From: Siphonodentalium dalli
Taxonomy: Eukaryota; Mollusca; Scaphopoda; Gadilida; Siphonodentaliidae
Direction: 5' to 3'
DNA length: 64,000 bases
NCBI GenBank assembly: GCA_032622095.1
Contig: CP136069.1
Span: 31,006,342 to 31,070,341, forward strand
A model generated the notes under the pieces. It searched no databases and was not told where the DNA came from. It was given only the letters and a program-made list of their open reading frames with translations. A program made the position numbers and the translations under genes. Of this stretch, positions 1 to 11,766 are shown piece by piece (the first letter of the stretch is position 1; each line of letters starts with the position of its first letter).

Positions 1-1045
1 CTCAATGGTGCATCAAAATTTTCAGCATTATATACCTGATTTATTGATATCAACATCACAACCACTGATATCCAAAAAGCCGAGATATTTTCAAAAACTT
101 AACCCTCCCCCCTAAAACTGATTCTATATATGAAAATACCTGTCAAGTCAGAATAGCCCGTTTTGGTTCCGTTTTGTTAACCAATTCAGAGTCTTATCAT
201 ATATCATGGAATTAGAATGTATCTGAGGAGGTTATGTTATGGGAGAGTCTATTTTGTTTAAATATTTGATTTTTTTGGGTAAATTAGTTAAACTTTTCAT
301 TATTTTTAAGTGAAAAAATTCTGAAAAATTCCCATGACTTTGTCAGTTTTATGGATACAGTTGCAAAACATGCACCTTAATATGCATAAATTCATCCCCA
401 GTACCAGATATGAAATTATATAATCATGTACCAGACCAGAAATAAGAAATAAAGTTAAACTTAACCCTACCCCAAGTTTTCTTAATGCTTTCAATTTTAT
501 GCTTTATGCTACTGAACTTGAAAGGTTATTCAGACTAGTTGATATAATTCATACCATATATTGCATTACTAGTAGTACTGCACACGGTTTATGCAATCTC
601 ATGTGATGTGATGGTATCAGTCAATAGCATTCCTGCGCAACATCTTCAGGGAAGAATGTTTCAAACAGCCCAGGTTGCCTATCGGCCGTCCATCTATGAC
701 ATGCAACATATGGAGTGGTTGATTTGGCAACGGTTGCAAGTCTTCACTATTATGCTATCATGTTGGCTCGTTTTGACTGTAGCATTAAAGATTCCTCACA
801 TATCAGAAATATCAAGTACCTTCTGTTGATTCTCGAACTTCTGCTGGAACATTATCCACCATCAAGCTTGATTAATTTTTTATCGAACGTTGATCATATA
901 AGGTACATGCTAACTCCTCGAGTGTAGTAATCATGTCACTGTCCAAAAGCCAATTCATTCTTGAATAAGTCATGACTTCCATATATTTTAATCGTATTTC
1001 CAGCAACTTCCAGAAGAGTTTTTTTTTCCTTTTTGGAAGTTAATC
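1..1045. repeat. Long inverted repeat, left arm (cut by window edge)
   Basis: Read in reverse complement this stretch matches 5330-6356; base 1 pairs with about base 6356, so the repeat probably continues outside the window. Similarity is very high for the first few hundred bases and falls off toward 1045. It contains a 62-residue hydrophobic ORF (minus strand, 306-494) that recurs with one to three changes in the other copies at 5862-6050 and 6578-6766. That conservation is explained by repeat copying and does not show that the ORF is a gene. Nature of the element unknown. Confidence 0.75.
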
Positions 1046-1239
1046 ATTACCCGTGAAGGAATGGAACCCAATAAGTGCATTCTTCTGTATGTTTGACATC
1101 TCGATATCACCGACTTGAATCACCTGCCCGTCATGTGCTTTAACGTTCCATCCATTGTGCATAAACGCCATCAAGATGGAGAACTCTCTGACATTACCTA
1201 TCTATTGATTAATATGTCCTTGAGTTATTGTGGAAAGCG

Positions 1240-2800
1240 ATAGCCACCCATGTTACACAAGTACAAACAACCCACTAACATACAGTCACTCCATATATAC
1301 ACATAAACACCACACAAATGACAAGTTAGTCATTCACGATATACACATAACACCTGACCCATGAGAATATATAGTCACTCCCTGTATACCTTATTACCTA
1401 TACATCACTTTCGTAATCATAAGTCAATCCTTGTATACCTATCCATCTCACCGATTGGTCATACGGTCACTCCCCTTATACCTATTCGCCACACCTATGG
1501 CCAAATAGCTATTTAAGATATACATATACACCCCACCCATGACCATGGATTCACTCCAGGTATACATATGCATCTCGTCAACGGCCATATAGCCATTCGC
1601 TTTATACACGCCCCCCCCCCACCCATGACCATATACATGTATAGCCACACTTGTGTATACCCATACACCCCGCAACTGCCATAAAACCATAAGTCGCCAT
1701 GCAGGCACACCAGGTGATGATCATTCACGATCATAGTCAATCCTTGTATACCTAATCACCTCACCATTGGTCTTGCGTCACTCCCTGTATACATGTTCAC
1801 CAAACCCATGGCAAAATACCCACGCAAGATATACATATACTCCCCAACCATAACCATAGAATCACTCCAGTTAAACATATACATCTCACTAATGGTAATA
1901 TAGCCACTCATTTTATACACATACCTCTCCATAACCATACAGCTACACTTGTGTATACCCTACACATGACCATACATCCATGCAGGCACACCAGGTACAC
2001 TCCTACACCTGATCCATGACAATATAGTCACATCCTGTATACATATTCACCACATCCATGATCATACAGTCACTCCCTGTATACCTGTTCACCTCACCAT
2101 TGGCCATAGAGTCACTCCCTGAAAACATATTCAATCCACTATTGGCCATACAGTCACTCACTGTATACCTTTTTGCCACACCAATAGTCATATAACCACT
2201 CGTTATATACATATACATCTACACATGACCATCCACACGCTAGTCAATGACCACCCAGCATACTCCATGTACATAATGACTGTACTGTCATTCCATGCAC
2301 ATTCCATGCACACCTACATGCATTACACATGGCTGCACATCTATTTGTCCATTCACCCCACCATGAGCATACAGACATCACATGTATACATATATACCCA
2401 CCTGTGACAATACAACCACACACGTTACACCTGTACATACCACCCATGACCATACATGACCATACAATCACTCCATATATTCACAAACACACATAATTAT
2501 GACCATGTAGCTACTCTCGTTATTTACATAAACCACAGCAATGCCCATACAGCCACATTGGGTACATCTGTACTGGGTACACATAACCATATAACCATAG
2601 TCACTCCCTGTATACCTATTCTCCTCGCATGTGACCATACACTCACTCCTTGTATACCCATACATCTCACCATGTCCACCCCATTCAAGAACATATAGTT
2701 AAACATGTATACATATTCACATCATTCATGACCATACAATAACTCACTGTATACATACTCACCTCACATATGACCATACGTGACTCTCTGGTTGCCATCT
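1240..2800. repeat. Degenerate minisatellite-like array
   Basis: Phrases such as ACCATACAGTCACTCC, TGTATACATATTCACC and CACCCATGACCATA recur every few tens of bases for about 1.5 kb, with many substitutions and length changes. The ORFs across it on both strands are low-complexity translations of the repeat. No gene is seen. Confidence 0.75.
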
Positions 2801-2842
2801 TGACATCCATGCTGTATCAAGTTGATAATGTGTTATTCTAAT

Positions 2843-3293
2843 GGTTACACTGGTGTAAATGTTTTCCATAGGCCTCAGTGCTAACGTTTTAGCGTATGCT
2901 GTTGGCTATATGAACCATGGGTCCAATTTTTTTTTTTAATCTGAAAAATTGACATTTCGGGAAACTTTTTACACAAAAAAATCATATCTGTCTAGCAGGG
3001 AATTCGCCTTTAAATCTTGTGTTTTCGTAACTAGTGTCAGATCCGCATAAAAAAATACTGTCATATTTTAGACCACACCAACAAATTCAAACTTCACTAC
3101 AAAGGATTAATTCCTGTGCCAATGGCTATCTTACCTATGGGAAATCATAGGGAAGAGGTGTGATGATTTTTTTATGCAAAAAGCACACAAGGCTATTGAC
3201 CAATCAGGGCCCAGTGTCTATTTTATTCTCTCCTATATATTCCTCCCGCATCCGCTAGAGGTCTCTCCGAACATTATTTACACCAGTGTAACC
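2843..3293. mobile_element. 451-bp MITE, copy 1
   Basis: Begins GGTTACACTGGTGTAAAT and ends with its reverse complement, an 18-bp terminal inverted repeat. A second copy of identical length lies at 4196-4646 and differs at only a few bases. There is no transposase ORF, so it is non-autonomous. The right flank starts TA; the left flank reads AT instead of TA, so the target duplication is not clean here. Confidence 0.85.
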
Positions 3294-4195
3294 TAAAGCG
3301 ATAGCCCGCTTTTTCGCGGAATAATTGTAACACCCTACATTTTTTCAGAATTGCCCATGAATGAAAAAAATGTGTTAAAAAATAATATCACTTCTGTGGT
3401 TCTTTATTTATCACACACAATTTAACCCCACTCTCTGTAACACATTATTCATCAAAAAAGCACATTTTTCCACCACAAGTCATATTCAGGCCCCATTTTC
3501 ACACAGTTTTTGGGGTCTGGTGTTGCAAACTTGGATCAGCTATGGAAGACTGTACAAGATCCTTTCCATGAGAGAACTTCTGGTGATGTGAGGTCATTGA
3601 GTCCAGATCTGATCAGCTGAGCATCAAGCACATGACTTTATCAGCACATGGAAGACTAAAATATGACATTTTCAGGTCTGCAAGGGTGATCCAAGATAAC
3701 TGGATGTGGGTGTATATTGAATTAGTTGAACAAAGATATGCTCTCTTTGAAATGCTGAAGCATTTTCTTAAATGTGTCCAAGTTTTAGTGCTATTAACCT
3801 TCAAATGGTCATACCCACCAGTGAAAATGAGACACTTTTATTATATATATCTGTATATCACTGGCTATAAAATCCAAAATACTTGTTAGATTAGCTTCTT
3901 ATAACAATTGGTATGTGTGTCATTGACATGCTCATGTTATGGATAATTTGCATTATCATGTGACAATTACCACCTTGAAATTTTTTGAAAATACCTTGAA
4001 AAATTGGCATTTTTTATGAAAAATCATACCATTTTTTTGGCCGATGTAAGTGAAAGAAGACATCAGCAGCAAGAATAGCCACACCATGCATGGGAGATTC
4101 ATTGGACTGAAAGACCAGGCTGTGAAAAATGCATTAAAATACTTTAAAGTGACTCCCAGGAATCAAAAATGCCAAAAAGCTCATTTTTCCCTTTA
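3294..4195. other. Spacer between the two MITE copies, no gene seen
   Basis: AT-rich sequence with A/T runs. An 85-residue ORF (3632-3889, plus) has no motif I recognise and no support from neighbours. I see no RNA gene or other repeat. Confidence 0.5.
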
Positions 4196-4646
4196 GGTTA
4201 CACTGGTGTAAATGTTTTCCATAGGCCCCAGTGCTAACGTTTTAGCGTATGCTGTTGGCTATATGAACCATGGGTCCAATTTTTTTTTTTAATCTGAAAA
4301 ATTGACATTTCGGAAACTTTTTACACAAAAAAAATCATATCTGTCTAGCAGGGAATTCGCCTTTAAATCTTGTGTTTTCGTAACTAGTGTCAGATCCGCA
4401 TAAAAAAATACTGTCATATTTTAGACCACACCAACAAATTCAAACTTCACTACAAAGGGTTAATTCCTGTGCCAATGGCTATCTTACCTATGGGAAATCA
4501 TAGGGAAGAGGTGTGATGATTTTTTTATGCAAAAAGCACACAAGGCTATTGACCAATCAGGGCCCAGTGTCTATTTTATTCTCTCCTATATATTCCTCCC
4601 GCATCCGCTAGAGGTCTCTCCGAACCTTATTTACACCAGTGTAACC
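4196..4646. mobile_element. 451-bp MITE, copy 2
   Basis: Same element as 2843-3293, same orientation, same length and nearly identical. Here the flanks are TA on the left and TA on the right, which fits a TA target duplication as made by Tc1/mariner-type transposases. Family assignment rests only on that dinucleotide. Confidence 0.85.
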
Positions 4647-5329
4647 TAATAGGCCAGAATAGCCACAGATTATGATTCATTTCAGTTCAGTTTCAAAGTT
4701 CTGCCCATTTATTAAAAACAGATATAGCTAGTATCCCAAAAAGACGTTCTCGGCAAATTTCATAAGGCAACTTTAAAATTAATTTGTTATGCCCCATTTC
4801 AAAATTAATTTGTTATGCCCCATAAGGAAATGGGACAACCAGAATAGAACATTTAGTTGTCAGTTGATTAGCTAACATGTATAATAACCAAGTGAGCCAC
4901 AATTTGCTACATTTTCGGAACAACAGAGAATAATGGATGTGATATATGTAAAAAATGGTTGCCATTTTGGAAGCCATTTTGAGTAATTTGGTTTATAAAT
5001 ACATTAGTGTGACACATTTAAGGTCGATCAAAACAATAAACACCTTTCATACCAAAGATAGTTACATTTTACTTGAATTGTTTTTTTCCTATATTTATGT
5101 CAAGTTTGTGAGAGAAACATCCAATAGTTTTGGTAATGTCAGTGGTGACAAATTAAGTAAAAATTAACCAAGGTGCATCAGACATGTTAGTGTTCAATGT
5201 ATAGAAGGCATTAACCACAACTTGTAAGCGATTGCGGAGCAATCTGGGGCAATATCTACAATTTTCCTTATTTTGGCAGCCAAATATACAGAAAATCGGA
5301 GTTATTGTGTTCCATTTCTTCACAGGTGA
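4647..5329. other. Intergenic AT-rich sequence
   Basis: Contains a short direct duplication of TTTCAAAATTAATTTGTTAT-type sequence near 4770-4820. No gene, RNA gene or element end is recognised. Confidence 0.5.
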
Positions 5330-6356
5330 TAATGACCTTTCATCGTTTTTCCGAAAAGGAAAAAAACTCTTCTGGAAATCGCTGGAAAGATGATCAAAAT
5401 ATATGGGTTTTGGACAGTGACACGCTTAATACAATCGAGAAGTTAACATGTGCCTTATACATACATAGTCAACGTTCGAGAAAATTGAATTAAGCTAGGT
5501 GGGTAACGTTCCAGCAGAAGTTTGAAAATCAGCAGAAGGTAGTTGATCTTTCCGCCGCACTTCCACCATGAAAGGAATCTTTAATTTTACACTCAAAACG
5601 AGCCCATATGATACCAAAAACTGTTGCCAAAATCAACCACTCCCGATGTAGCACTTCGTGGATCGACGGCCGATATATAGGCAACCTGAGTTGTTTGAAC
5701 CAATCTTCCCTGCGATGTTGCATAGAAATTATATTGACTGATACCATCACATTTTATGAAGATGATATGCATAATCCGTGGGTAGTACTATTGCAATATA
5801 TGGTTTGAATTATATCCAATAGTCTGAATAACCTTTGAGTTGAGTAGCATATGGCATACAATTGAAAGCATTAAGAAAACTTGGGGTTGGGTTAAGTTTG
5901 ACTTTATTTCTTATTTCTGGTCTGGTACATGATTATATAATTTCATGTCTGGTACTGGGGATGAATTTATGCATATTAAGGTGCATATTTTGCAACTGTA
6001 TCCATAAAACTGACAAAGTCATGGGAATTTTTCAGAATTTTTTCACTTAAAAATAATGAAAATTTTAACTAATTTACCCCAAAAAATCTAATATTTAAAC
6101 AAAATAGACTCTCCCATAACATAAACCTCCTCAGATACATTCTAATTCCATGATATATGATAAGACTCTGAATTGGTTAACAAAACGGAACCAAAACGGG
6201 CTATTCTGACTTGACAGGTATTTTCAGATATAAAATCAGTTTTAGGGGGGAGGGTTAAGTTTTTGAAAATATCTCGGCTTTTTGGATATCAGTGGTTGTG
6301 ATGTTGATATCAATGAATCAGATATATAAAGCTGAAAAATTTGATGCACCATTGAG
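5330..6356. repeat. Long inverted repeat, right arm
   Basis: Reverse-complement partner of 1-1045. The outer part of the arm (5673-6388) has in turn been duplicated in tandem. The two arms enclose about 4.3 kb that holds the minisatellite and both 451-bp MITEs. Confidence 0.75.
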
Positions 6357-7104
6357 AGCTTTATACCAAAAAATGAAAATTTTATGGAATATATAGGCAA
6401 CCTGAGTTGTTTGAACCAATCTTCCCTGCGATGTTGCATAGAAATTATATTGACTGATACCATCACATTTTATGAAGATGATATGCATAATCCGTGGGTA
6501 GTACTATTGCAATATATGGTTTGAATTATATCCAATAGTCTGAATAACCTTTGAGTTGAGTAGCATATGGCATACAATTGAAAGCATTAATAAAACTTGG
6601 GGTTGGGTTAAGTTTGACTTTATTTCTTATTTCTGGTCTGGTACATGATTATATAATTTCATGTCTGGTACTGGGGATGAATTTATGCATATTAAGGTGC
6701 ATATTTTGCAACTGTATCCATAAAACTGACAAAGTCATGGGAATTTTTCAGAATTTTTTCACTTAAAAATAATGAAAATTTTAACTAATTTACCCCAAAA
6801 AATCAAATATTTAAACAAAATAGACTCTCCCATAACATAAACCTCCTCAGATACATTCTAATTCCATGATATATGATAAGACTCTGAATTGGTTAACAAA
6901 ACGGAACCAAAACGGGCTATTCTGACTTGACAGGTATTTTCAGATATAAAATCAGTTTTAGGGGGGAGGATTAAGTTTTTGAAAATATCTCGGCTTTTTG
7001 GATATCAGTGGTTGTGATGTTGACATCAATGAATCAGATATATAAAGCTGAAAAATTTGATGCACCATTGAGAGCTTTATACCAAAAAATGAAAATTTTA
7101 TGGA
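5673..7104. repeat. 716-bp direct tandem duplication
   Basis: Unit 5673-6388 is followed directly by 6389-7104 with a constant offset of 716 bases. The copies are almost identical: for example the 62-residue ORF differs at one codon and TTGATATC becomes TTGACATC. The junction falls in a short ATATATAG / ATGGAA context. The low divergence indicates a recent duplication, or recent homogenisation. Confidence 0.9.
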
Positions 7105-7980
7105 AAATCTTCTGGAAAACTTTTTTTAAAAAGCACTGCAATTTATGCATTTTTTTGGGCATTTTCGTGAATTTTTCACAAAAATTGTTGGAGAATATCA
7201 TTTATTGCACATCATTAATGTTAAGCAAGCCAGATAGAATAAATATCTGATATTCAAGTATATTTTATTCTACATTTGTCTTGTTTATTGGTTTTCCTGA
7301 TTATACTGAAATTTGCGAGTCAAAAACACTAAAAAGCTCCGCCCTGGATACCACAGTGTTTTGGAACCCCCATGGGGCAAGGATAATTGGAGATAGCGTC
7401 AAAATGTCTACCCTTCCGTGTGATACTACGCTCATCTGGGGGCCGGTCTAAAAGAGGACGTCTTTTTAGGCAGTTGTGTGAATGGTCAAGTGCATGATTC
7501 TGCTGTTCAAAACAATGTGTCTTATGTACGCCTAATGCGTCCATAAAACGCATGAATTAAAAGCATTTATGTGAAAGCAGCTCAAAGGCCCACTTATTAT
7601 TTTCGAATCGCCAGATCACATTTTATACAACATATTCCATATTATATACCATTTGAAAGAGGAAGCTCCAAAACATTGTATTATCAACTGATCCGGTCGA
7701 ATAAACTGGGAACAAGCTGTTTTTGTTGAGGTATATCGATGTGTGTTCTGTGCTTAATTTTGATCCGAACTGTACTATAAAGTCTATTATTTTCAATGGA
7801 AGGGGAATAACTCAATCTCTTAATTTGAATTATGGTGCATTCTGGGTTGACAACAGGGGAAAGTCTTGAAATGAATTTGAGAATATCTAATACTTGGTGG
7901 TCAATGGTGGTCACTCATATATAGGCCACAGCTGTTCCGTATTCTGGTGGAATCTATTATATATTTTGGGAAATATGTCT
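7105..7980. other. Apparently unique sequence, no gene recognised
   Basis: Short ORFs only (up to 76 residues on the minus strand). A somewhat GC-richer patch at 7330-7560 has no recognisable protein or RNA signature. Confidence 0.5.
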
Positions 7981-7999
7981 CTGTGTGTGGGGGGGGGTG

Positions 8000-8030
<31 letters not shown>

Positions 8031-8053
8031 CTGTCTGTCTGTCTGTCTGTGTG
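7981..8053. repeat. (GT)n / (CTGT)n microsatellite
   Basis: A G run, then about 16 GT repeats, then five CTGT repeats. It abuts the repetitive element that ends at 8646. Confidence 0.95.
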
Positions 8054-8646
8054 TTCGCGATGGACTCGAAAACTGCCGAGCCGATTTCGATGAAACATGG
8101 TATGTGGGGGTACTTTCGGTCGGGGAGTGACATGTGCCTATTAATTTGCCCGTGCGACGTGACCTTGACCTTGCAATCGGGTCATTTCAAGGTCGAACGC
8201 CAGAGTATCACGGGATTTCGATGACAATTAGTGTCTAGGGATACTTTCGTATGGGGAGTGTCGTAAGCCTATTCGTTTGCCCGTGCGACGCGACCTTGAC
8301 CTTGAAATCTGGTCAATTCAAGGTCAAATCGCGAATTTTGATGGGATTTCGACGAAATTTTATACGTGGGGTTACTTTTGTCCACTGAGTGTTTTGGACT
8401 GGTCAAATCGTGACCCCGACTTGACCTTGACCTTCAAAATGATCAATTCGAGGTCAAATCGGGTAAAACCGGATGGATTTCGACGGGTACTTTTGTCGGG
8501 TATTTTGTCCGGGCAGTGTTTTGGACGGGTCAAATCGTGACCCTACCTGACCTTGACCTTCAAAATGATCAATTCGAGGTCAAATCGCGCAATTAGCCGA
8601 AAAGCGGAGGGCAAACAGCCCGGACGAAGTCGGGTCCACCTGCTAG
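8054..8646 (+). mobile_element. Helitron-like non-autonomous element with internal ~130-bp repeats
   Basis: Four degenerate units each carry a GACCTTGACCTT core, at 8161, 8292, 8423 and 8549 (spacing about 126-131). The right end has a short GC hairpin (CCCGGAC-GAA-GTCGGG, one bulge) about 10 bases before a terminal CTAG at 8643-8646 followed by T. A hairpin shortly before CTAG/CTRR is the known 3' end of Helitrons. No Rep/helicase ORF is present. The left end is unclear and may include the microsatellite. Alternative: a plain satellite with a coincidental hairpin. Confidence 0.5.
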
Positions 8647-8681
8647 TATATATATTTTGTTTGGTTCCTCTTCCAATTAAT

Positions 8682-9164
8682 AAAGGTACTCAATCCGATA
8701 AAACTCCTCTAAATTACTATTTCAATGGCTTCGGGGTCAAAAATATTTGATTCGAGTCGAGGAAGTCACCCATCAAAGCTCAGATTTGTTAGATATCGAT
8801 TTTAGAAATCTATTATTTTTCATTATCGGGAATACTTTCTGGCCCAGATCTCAGACAAGATTGCGTTATTATTACCACTTGATTTTAGAGTTATCCATCC
8901 TTGTCTGTTTGAATAGAGTTTTGGTGTATAAATCTCGAGCAGGATACGAAATTGACGGCAATTATTAGTACTCATCTCGAGAACATAACAAATTTCAAAA
9001 ATCAATATCTAATAACTCTGAGCTTTGTTTGATGTGTTCCTCGACTCGAATCAAATATAGTTTACCCCCAAAGCCAAAGAAATAGTAATATAGGACCCTC
9101 TGATCGGATTGTTGTTGTTGGAATCTGTTGAGATGGGGACCCTCTTTACGGATTGAGTACCTTT
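8682..9164. mobile_element. Foldback element, ends AAAGGTACTCAATCCG
   Basis: AAAGGTACTCAATCCG at 8682 is inverted at the right end near 9164. Internal arms also pair: the TTGATTCGAGTCGAGGA region at 8748 with TCCTCGACTCGAATCAA near 9040. A further solo end (GGTACTCAATCCG, followed by GGGTCCCCATCTCAACAGA as in the element) lies at 9350-9385. No coding sequence. Confidence 0.75.
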
Positions 9165-9385
9165 AAGTGGGCCTTTAATGTGATATATATACCGTCGCTC
9201 CAAACGTAACAATAGCTTCTGTAGAAGTTCAATGCAACCCATGAAGTGGATGTGATGGATATTTGTTGCAATACTTATTGTAATTACGAGTGAAGGAGAT
9301 TATGTGTATTTTAGGAACATATATTAAATGGTTGAGGTGTGTTTAACGGTACTCAATCCGAACAGAGGGTCCCCATCTCAACAGA

Positions 9386-9493
9386 GCGCTGCCCATATAC
9401 GCCGCTTCTATATACGCGCCTGCTTCACGTTAATGGTAGTATAATAGGACGTGAAGCAGGTGCGTATCTAGAAGCGGCGTATATGGGCAGCGC
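9386..9493. repeat. Long hairpin with ~44-bp arms
   Basis: GCGCTGCCCATATACGCCGC at 9386 is the exact reverse complement of GCGGCGTATATGGGCAGCGC ending at 9493. Pairing continues inward, with few mismatches, to a loop of about 20 bases near 9440. It is notably GC-rich against its surroundings. Confidence 0.85.
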
Positions 9494-9663
9494 AAAAGGG
9501 GGCGGACAGCGGAGCGCGTTACAGGCCCCTGTGACCGAAGCTAGATGTATGAGGATGCGGTAATAATTTATCAAATCATTGAACGTTACCGCTTCCCTCT
9601 TGTTTGATTTTAGCCGTGTCCACTTCCGTGTGATCTTAACTATAGGCCTATACATCTACCTCT

Positions 9664-9747
9664 GTCGTCATATATATGGTTCATGTCGTCATATATATGG
9701 TTCATGTCGTCATATATATGGTTCATGTCGTCATATATATGGTTCAT
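9664..9747. repeat. 21-bp tandem repeat, four copies
   Basis: GTCGTCATATATATGGTTCA plus one T, repeated four times without change. The unit is a multiple of three, so it reads as a 7-residue repeat in one frame; there is no other sign of coding. Confidence 0.95.
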
Positions 9748-9915
9748 GTACTTCATGGTCTAGTTATATTAATTATCATTGCTTCCTTTATATATATTTT
9801 ATACTGTCCCCATCCGTGTATTCAGGGATATGGGTAGATGTCTAGTTGGGAGTTCCTAGATCATGTCATGAATCTCTACTCTTCCTAACGCCCGTAGAGA
9901 TCATATATTCCACCA

Positions 9916-10121
9916 GTACAAAACCTTGGAACTTTTTGAAGTTTTGACAGGGAACCTTATAAAGTCGTAAACATAACGCGGGGAATATACTTTGAGGTAG
10001 ATTATTGAGGAACAAATATAAACAAAGAAATATATTCCCTGCCATGTTTATTCATTGATCACTGTTATAAAGTTCCCTGTCAGAAGGGGTCAGAACATTG
10101 AACAGTTCCCAAGTTTTGTAC
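9916..10121. repeat. Foldback, arms ~50 bp
   Basis: GTACAAAACCTTGGAACT at 9916 pairs with AGTTCCCAAGTTTTGTAC ending at 10121 (with mismatches), and TGACAGGGAACCTTATAAAG pairs with CTTTATAAC-type and TTCCCTGTCA sequence near 10070. Probably a MITE; family unknown. Confidence 0.65.
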
Positions 10122-10130
10122 ATATGGTGT

Positions 10131-10268
10131 GGTCCCAGCTCGAAATTGCATGCTTTTTAGTGACTTTAGTGAACCGATATCGCAACCAAAAAAAAAACCC
10201 ATTGAATTCATTACCCTGGAGAAATCGCTCACAAAGTCACTTACATCGTGATATTTCGAGTTGGGACC
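10131..10268. repeat. Foldback adjoining the previous one
   Basis: GGTCCCAGCTCGAAAT at 10131 is inverted as ATTTCGAGTTGGGACC ending at 10268, and inner segments containing AGTGACTTTAGTGA / TCACAAAGTCACTT also pair. With the previous foldback it forms a composite of two hairpins. Confidence 0.65.
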
Positions 10269-10590
10269 TTCACCTACAGTGAAGTACAGTATTAAGGAAC
10301 ACATATAATATCTAAGAACTGGACCGAAATTTACTTTAGCCAAATAATTTGCCAAATGAAAATATTCCTGATAGTACCATTTTCTGCAAAATTAAATATT
10401 ATCAAGTGTTTCGACACTCCAGGTTTGAACGACTTTTGATATTGATAGGAAACTTAGGAAAGCATTTTGATAATAATTATACTCGCATCTCTTTTGTTGT
10501 TTATCATACAACAATAAACCAATCACCGAACAATAAAATGATAGCAAGATTGCTTCATTAGAAGGGCACACCACAAAAGGATTAGCCATG

Positions 10591-10833
10591 TTTTGAAAAT
10601 GTGCTGAAGGGTACACAGGTTTTGAAATCTCGTTCTAATGACTTTTAGTCTTCGATTCTGCCATGATTTCTGTTAGAGAATAATTGTATATATATATTAT
10701 ATTAGTATATGTTTCAAGGACAATTAAAATGAACTGAAAACGAACTGATGATGGTCGCCACTTTCAGAAACATAGTTAACGTAACTGCATTAGTACCGAT
10801 CACAAATCCTGTGTACCCTTCAGCACATTTCCA
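10591..10833. repeat. Short inverted repeat, ~30-bp arms
   Basis: AATGTGCTGAAGGGTACACAGG (left arm, near 10598) is inverted at 10809-10830. A diverged copy of the right arm follows (CCCTGTGTACCCTCGAGCAC). No gene lies between the arms. Confidence 0.6.
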
Positions 10834-11300
10834 AACCCTGTGTACCCTCGAGCACTATGTTTGGTGAGAGTGACTCATAATTCAGCGTTAGTATAATCGC
10901 TTTACAATTACAACTACAGATGACTCGGAGCTAGATGGCGCAAATCCCACCCCATCCAAGACATTCCACCCTGTTGAAGGCTATGGGGAATTTTAGTTCA
11001 ATAATTGATAAGGTTAGTTATATAGATACTGCATATGTGTTTATATCATATAAATACACCCGCGAAACGAAGATTTTCTCCAATTGGTGTTAAAGGCCTA
11101 CTATACTTAATGTTTGCGCCCTCGATCCAGTCGATAATTGACCATATAAACACTGATATAAACGTGTTAAATTTGTTTATTTAATGGCCATTTCTTAATT
11201 TATTTATCAGCATCCGTATGTTTAAAGGCACGGATGGCCTTCGTCATTGGTTATTATTTAGAAATAACAGTTTCCAAATTATGAGAATATCCTCAAGAAT

Positions 11301-11766
11301 ATATATGACCCGCCATATCAAATCCAGTCGTAAGTCGGGATTTTTTTTACCCTGTGCCAATGCATTCTCTTATATATGCGAGTCGACCATAGGTCGCCTC
11401 GCATATATAAGAGAATGCATTGGCCTAACAATTTTTTATCATTTTTTAAAATAAATGTTTCTTACAATTTTAGGACATAAAATAAAAAACATCCATTACC
11501 CTGCAGGGAGCCCCACACATATATAGAAGCATATAGAAGAGTGTCGTCTGCTCATGTTTGTCTGGGGCTCTGTATGGGTGAAATTATTAAATTGTTAAAG
11601 AATACAAGAAAAAATTCATAAAATTGTAAAAAATTGTTAGGCCAATGCATTCTCTTATATATGCGAGGCGACCTATGGTCGACCCGCATATATAAGAGAA
11701 TGCATTGGCACAGGGTAAAAAAAATCCCGACTTAAGACTGGATTTGATATGGCGGGTCATATATAC
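11301..11766. mobile_element. Foldback element with two 69-bp palindromes
   Basis: Outer arms ATATATGACCCGCCATATCA (11301) and its inverse ending at 11766 continue inward through AAATCCAGTC, TCGGGATTTTTTTT and CCCTGTGCC. They then run into near-perfect palindromes at 11356-11424 and 11641-11709. The centre holds about 215 bases of unrelated AT-rich DNA with CCCTGCAGGGAGCCCC. No ORF resembles a transposase. Confidence 0.8.

Noticed and set aside
306-494. 62-residue hydrophobic ORF present three times
   Set aside because: Copies arise from the inverted and tandem duplications; no independent sign of coding.
9664-9747. Coding repeat of seven residues
   Set aside because: Four perfect DNA copies with no codon-level variation and no gene around; simple tandem duplication is enough.
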